Shown: one piece after another, positions 5,535 through 8,954 of the stretch | Position numbering within the stretch: the stretch's first letter is position 1 | How the letters are laid out: every line of letters begins with the position of its first letter | Assembly: GCA_900557355.1 (NCBI GenBank) | Contig: USSR01000249.1 | Span: 1 to 8,954 of the forward strand | Source: an uncultured Bacteroides sp. | GTDB lineage: Bacteria > Bacteroidota > Bacteroidia > Bacteroidales > Bacteroidaceae | Direction: 5' to 3' | DNA: 8,954 nt | Notes under the pieces: model-generated | The model's input: only the letters and a program-made list of their open reading frames with translations | Told to the model about the DNA's origin: nothing | Database searches by the model: none | Made by a program: the position numbers and the translations under genes

Positions 5535-6062
5535 ATGATACGTATTTTTTTAACCGGTTACATGGGAGCCGGTAAAACAACTTTAGGAAAGGCTTTTGCC
5601 CGCGAACTGAATATACCGTTCATCGATTTGGACTGGTATATCGAAGAACGTTTTCACAAATCCATACGTGAATTGTTCATAGAGCGGGGGGAGGCCTCTT
5701 TTCGTGAACTGGAGCGAACCATGCTGCATGAAGTGGCTGAGTTTGAAAACGTCATTATCTCGACCGGAGGCGGTACTCCTTGCTTCTTCGATAATATGGA
5801 GTACATGAACGATAACGGACAGACTGTTTTTCTGGATGTTCATCCTGACGTTCTGTTCCGTCGATTGCGAGTGGCTACGCAGCAACGTCCCATTCTGCAA
5901 GGAAAAACGGACGAAGAATTGCGGGCCTTCATTATAGAAGCTTTGGAAAAACGTGCGCCGCACTATGGTAAGGCAAAATACCGTTTCGATGCCGGACAAT
6001 TGGAAAGCCGTCGGCAAATTGCGGATTCTGTGCAGCAGTTACGTAGCTTGCTGGGCATTTAA
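5535..6062 (+). CDS. aroK: Shikimate kinase
   Basis: A 175-residue enzyme of normal family length that phosphorylates shikimate at the 3-hydroxyl with ATP, the fifth step of chorismate synthesis, in the cytoplasm. Visible motifs are the P-loop GYMGAGKTT at 8-16; the shikimate and Mg binding IDLDWYIEE at 30-38 with D31 and D33; FRELE at 56-60 with R57; STGGGTP at 76-82 with the GGG shikimate-binding loop; the lid arginine R118 in QQRPIL; and R140 in EKRAPHYGKAKY. All key residues are present. The start at 5535 leaves the P-loop at the usual distance from the N-terminus and has AAAGGT about eight bases upstream. It lies between the nitroreductase gene and speA, with a 107-base gap before the latter that carries its own promoter motif. 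Confidence 0.96.
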   Translation: MIRIFLTGYMGAGKTTLGKAFARELNIPFIDLDWYIEERFHKSIRELFIERGEASFRELERTMLHEVAEFENVIISTGGGTPCFFDNMEYMNDNGQTVFLDVHPDVLFRRLRVATQQRPILQGKTDEELRAFIIEALEKRAPHYGKAKYRFDAGQLESRRQIADSVQQLRSLLGI

Positions 6063-6118
6063 CCGCTTGTAAATGTGCAATTTTAGGAGGAAAACGCAAT
6101 AAATATCGAGAATTATCG

Positions 6119-6126
6119 TATTTTTG
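6119..6126 (+). promoter_or_regulatory. Bacteroides-type -7 element for speA-argB
   Basis: TATTTTTG matches TAnnTTTG, 43 bases before the speA ATG. Transcription would start near 6132, giving an A-rich leader of about 35-40 bases, typical of Bacteroides genes lacking a Shine-Dalgarno site. No convincing -33 TTTG was found at the proper spacing. Confidence 0.45.
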
Positions 6127-6169
6127 TCGCCCTATTAAAATCAAAAAACAAACATCTGAGTTACAAAAA

Positions 6170-8062
6170 ATGAGAAAATGGCGTATTGAAGATTCAGAAG
6201 AGCTTTATAACATTACAGGTTGGGGCACTTCGTACTTTGGTATCAATGACAAAGGTCATGTAGTGGTGACACCTCGTAAAAACGGTGTCGGCGTCGATTT
6301 GAAAGAATTGGTGGATGAGTTGCAATTGCGAGACGTAGCGGCTCCTATGCTGATACGTTTTCCCGATATTCTGGACAATCGGATTGAGAAGACTTCTTCG
6401 TGTTTTAGACAGGCCGCTGAGGAATACGGCTATAAAGCGCAGAACTTTATCATCTATCCTATTAAGGTTAATCAGATGCGCCCTGTGGTTGAGGAGATTA
6501 TCAGCCATGGAAAGAAATTCAATCTCGGGCTGGAAGCCGGGTCGAAGCCTGAACTTCATGCTGTGATTGCGATAAACTCAGATTCTGACTCGTTGATTAT
6601 CTGCAACGGCTATAAGGATGAGAGCTATATAGAGTTGGCTTTGCTTGCCCAGAAGATGGGAAAGCGTATCTTTCTTGTAGTAGAAAAAATGAACGAGCTA
6701 AAGCTGATAGCCAAGATGGCGAAGCAGTTGAATGTTATGCCTAATATCGGCATTCGTATTAAGTTGGCTTCTTCAGGAAGTGGCAAGTGGGAAGATTCTG
6801 GCGGTGATGCAAGCAAATTTGGACTCAGTTCCAGTGAACTGCTCGAAGCACTCGACTTTTTGGAGTCAAAAGGACTGAAAGATTGTCTAAAATTGATACA
6901 TTTCCATATCGGAAGCCAGGTTACAAAAATTCGTCGCATTAAGACAGCCTTGCGCGAAGCATCCCAATTCTATGTGCAGCTTCACGCTATGGGGTTCAAA
7001 GTCGAATTCGTTGATATCGGTGGAGGTTTGGGCGTAGATTACGATGGAACACGCTCGTCCAGCAGCGAAAGCAGCGTCAATTATTCCATTCAGGAATATG
7101 TGAATGATTCTATTTCCACTTTAGTAGATGCCAGTGATAAGAATGATATTCCCCATCCCAATATTATTACGGAAAGTGGGCGTGCACTGACTGCCCATCA
7201 TTCCGTACTTATTTTTGAAGTGCTGGAAACCACCACTTTGCCCGAATGGGATGATGAGGAGGAAGTAACTGAGGAAGACCATGAATTGGTGCAGGAACTT
7301 TATGGTATTTGGGACACATTGAATCAAAATAGAATGCTGGAAGCCTGGCACGATGCACAGCAAATCCGTGAAGAAGCGCTCGACTTGTTCAGTCATGGAA
7401 TCGTGGATTTGAAAACACGTGCACAGATTGAGCGTCTTTACTGGTCTGTTATGCGCGAGGTGAACCAGATTGCAGGCGGGTTGAAGCATGCTCCCGATGA
7501 ACTTCGCGGACTGCCGAAATTGTTGGCGGATAAATATTTCTGTAACTTCTCACTGTTCCAGTCCTTGCCGGATTCTTGGGCTATTGACCAGATATTCCCA
7601 ATTATGCCCATTCAGCGCCTGGACGAACGTCCTGACCGTGCGGCAACTTTGCAGGACATCACTTGTGATTCGGATGGAAAGATCGCTAACTTTATCTCGA
7701 CTAAGAATGTGGCACACTATCTGCCCACTCATTCTTTAAAGAGTAAGGAACCTTATTATATGGGTGTGTTCCTGGTAGGTGCCTATCAGGAGATTCTGGG
7801 TGATATGCATAATCTTTTCGGTGATACGAATGCTGTGCATGTATCTGTTAATGAGAAAGGATATACCATCGAACAGGTGATTGATGGCGAAACTGTAGCG
7901 GAAGTGCTTGACTATGTTCAATATAGTCCTAAGAAACTGGTGCGTACACTGGAGACTTGGGTGACTCAATCAGTAAAAGAGGGACGCATTTCATTGGAGG
8001 AAGGTAAAGAATTCCTTTCCAATTATCGTTCCGGTCTGTACGGATATACTTATTTGGAATAA
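6170..8062 (+). CDS. speA: Biosynthetic arginine decarboxylase, PLP-dependent
   Basis: A 630-residue enzyme, the usual size for the SpeA family (fold III, alanine-racemase-like barrel plus beta domain and helical insert). It decarboxylates L-arginine to agmatine, the first step of the agmatine route to putrescine and spermidine. Visible motifs are GWGTSYFGI at 17-25; the PLP Schiff-base lysine K99 in YPIKVNQ; LGLEAGSKPEL at 119-129; FHIGSQ at 245-250; the glycine-rich phosphate-binding DIGGGLGVDYDGT at 282-294; ITESGRAL at 333-340; the cross-subunit active-site Cys-Asp at 499-500 in DITCDSDG; and EILGDMHNLFGDTN at 541-554. No catalytic residue is missing. The start follows an A-rich leader (TTACAAAAA). 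argB begins four bases after its stop, indicating one transcript. Confidence 0.97.
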   Translation: MRKWRIEDSEELYNITGWGTSYFGINDKGHVVVTPRKNGVGVDLKELVDELQLRDVAAPMLIRFPDILDNRIEKTSSCFRQAAEEYGYKAQNFIIYPIKVNQMRPVVEEIISHGKKFNLGLEAGSKPELHAVIAINSDSDSLIICNGYKDESYIELALLAQKMGKRIFLVVEKMNELKLIAKMAKQLNVMPNIGIRIKLASSGSGKWEDSGGDASKFGLSSSELLEALDFLESKGLKDCLKLIHFHIGSQVTKIRRIKTALREASQFYVQLHAMGFKVEFVDIGGGLGVDYDGTRSSSSESSVNYSIQEYVNDSISTLVDASDKNDIPHPNIITESGRALTAHHSVLIFEVLETTTLPEWDDEEEVTEEDHELVQELYGIWDTLNQNRMLEAWHDAQQIREEALDLFSHGIVDLKTRAQIERLYWSVMREVNQIAGGLKHAPDELRGLPKLLADKYFCNFSLFQSLPDSWAIDQIFPIMPIQRLDERPDRAATLQDITCDSDGKIANFISTKNVAHYLPTHSLKSKEPYYMGVFLVGAYQEILGDMHNLFGDTNAVHVSVNEKGYTIEQVIDGETVAEVLDYVQYSPKKLVRTLETWVTQSVKEGRISLEEGKEFLSNYRSGLYGYTYLE

Positions 8063-8066
8063 GAAT

Positions 8067-8840
8067 ATGAGAGAAAAACTAACAGTAATAAAGGTGGGTG
8101 GCAAAATCGTGGAGGAAGAAGCTACCCTCCATAAGTTGTTGGATGACTTTGCAGCTATTGAGGGCTACAAAGTCTTGGTACACGGAGGTGGCCGTTCGGC
8201 CACAAAATTGGCTGCCCAACTGGGCATTGAAAGCCAGATGGTAAACGGGCGTCGTATCACGGATGCCGAAACACTGAAAGTAGTGACGATGGTGTACGGC
8301 GGACTGGTGAACAAGAATATTGTAGCCGGACTTCAGGCGCGTGGTGTCAATGCACTGGGATTGACAGGCGCGGATATGGATGTTATCCGTTCCGTGAAAC
8401 GCCCGGTGAAAGACGTTGACTATGGCTTTGTGGGTGATGTAAAGCAAGTGAATGCAGAGTTTTTGGGTGATTTGATCCATAAAGGAGTAGTTCCCGTAAT
8501 GGCTCCGCTGACGCACGACGGTGCAGGCAACCTGCTGAATACGAATGCCGATACGATTGCAGGAGAGACTGCAAAAGCCCTTGCTGTTTTGTTTGATGTG
8601 ACATTGGTGTTCTGTTTTGAGAAGAAGGGGGTGCTTCGTGACGAGAACGATGACGATAGCGTGATACCCCAGATCACTCCTGCTCAATTCAAACAATACG
8701 TAGCGGACGGTGTTATTCAAGGAGGCATGATACCCAAGCTGGAGAATTCTTTTGAAGCTTTGAATGCGGGAGTAACAGAAGTGGTAATTACCTTAGCGTC
8801 AGCAATTAACGAGAATAGCGGAACCCGCATCAAAAAATAA
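8067..8840 (+). CDS. argB: Acetylglutamate kinase (possibly N-succinylglutamate kinase)
   Basis: A 257-residue amino-acid-kinase family enzyme, the second step of arginine synthesis, using ATP to phosphorylate the gamma-carboxylate of N-acylglutamate. Visible motifs are the ATP-binding KVGGK at 9-13, VHGGGRSAT at 38-46, the substrate-binding NGRRITD at 60-66, LGLTGADMD at 97-105, LLNTNADTIAGETA at 156-169 with D162, and GGMIPKL at 219-225 with K224. The sequence is intact. It lacks the N-terminal extension seen in arginine-inhibited hexameric forms, so feedback control by arginine is unlikely (inferred). In Bacteroides fragilis arginine is made through succinylated intermediates, so the true substrate here may be N-succinyl-L-glutamate; the sequence alone does not decide. 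It follows speA by four bases and a probable sigma factor lies 61 bases downstream. Confidence 0.95.
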   Translation: MREKLTVIKVGGKIVEEEATLHKLLDDFAAIEGYKVLVHGGGRSATKLAAQLGIESQMVNGRRITDAETLKVVTMVYGGLVNKNIVAGLQARGVNALGLTGADMDVIRSVKRPVKDVDYGFVGDVKQVNAEFLGDLIHKGVVPVMAPLTHDGAGNLLNTNADTIAGETAKALAVLFDVTLVFCFEKKGVLRDENDDDSVIPQITPAQFKQYVADGVIQGGMIPKLENSFEALNAGVTEVVITLASAINENSGTRIKK

Positions 8841-8901
8841 TTCAAAAAAAGTAGTGAGCAGCTGTAACTTTCCATATACTTAACCGTCATTATTAATAGA
8901 G

Positions 8902-8954
8902 ATGCAAGAAATCAGTTTTCGGAATGACATTCTTCCTCTGAAAGACAAGCTCTT
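8902..8954 (+). CDS. Probable RNA polymerase sigma-70 family (ECF-like) factor, 3' end cut by window
   Basis: Only 17 codons are visible: MQEISFRNDILPLKDKL. This matches, from memory, the start of a sigma-70 family factor of Bacteroides, where SFRNDILPLK precedes the region-2 helix. The ATG at 8902 has only a weak AGAG upstream. The 61-base gap after argB shows no terminator-type hairpin, so read-through is possible. The identification rests on very short sequence and on remembered gene order, so the family is likely rather than certain. Confidence 0.6.
   Translation, partial: MQEISFRNDILPLKDKL

Noticed and set aside
5505..5550. Intrinsic terminator after the nitroreductase gene
   Set aside because: The hairpin is good but is followed by GCTTATGATACG; the nearest T-run (about 5544-5550) is inside aroK and too far from the stem.
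6085..6090. Strong Shine-Dalgarno-like AGGAGG between aroK and speA
   Set aside because: No ATG, GTG or TTG follows at a usable distance and the speA start is about 80 bases away, so no gene can be assigned to it.
8079..8720. Long minus-strand open frame of 213 codons opposite argB
   Set aside because: It lies wholly within a clear argB, its translation shows no family motif or coherent composition, and it is an antisense shadow of the real gene.

Overview
The window looks like a chromosome segment from a gut Bacteroides or close relative. Supporting signs are secreted proteins with Bacteroidetes-style signal peptides ending in QAQ, two TAnnTTTG (-7) promoter motifs, A-rich leaders mostly without Shine-Dalgarno sites, and an RHS-core toxin whose N-terminal module resembles those of Bacteroidetes polymorphic toxins. 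Every supported gene is on the + strand.

Left half (1-4741) is an AT-rich accessory island. It starts inside a gene for a secreted transglutaminase-fold (SirB1-like) protein. Next is a short secreted RHS-core protein with a C-terminal JAB/JAMM-like toxin domain. Two related exported proteins follow, probably duplicated immunity proteins, then a lipoprotein gene that appears split by a frameshift, and finally a complete paralogue of the first gene. The first immunity gene starts inside the toxin's last codons. The 57 bases that make up that toxin tail are repeated exactly 579 bases downstream, in front of the second immunity gene. A shorter, diverged copy precedes the lipoprotein. This is the footprint of toxin-immunity cassette turnover, where immunity genes are kept and displaced toxins survive only as their 3' ends.

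The 130-base spacer at 4742-4871 marks a change to GC-richer housekeeping genes. These are an Frm2-like nitroreductase, shikimate kinase (aroK), biosynthetic arginine decarboxylase (speA), acetylglutamate or succinylglutamate kinase (argB), and the first 17 codons of a probable sigma-70 family factor. speA and argB are 4 bases apart and probably co-transcribed, joining arginine synthesis to polyamine synthesis. aroK has a -7-like element inside a perfect 11-base inverted repeat, and speA has its own -7-like element.

No rRNA, tRNA, CRISPR array, transposase, integrase or clear intrinsic terminator was recognised.
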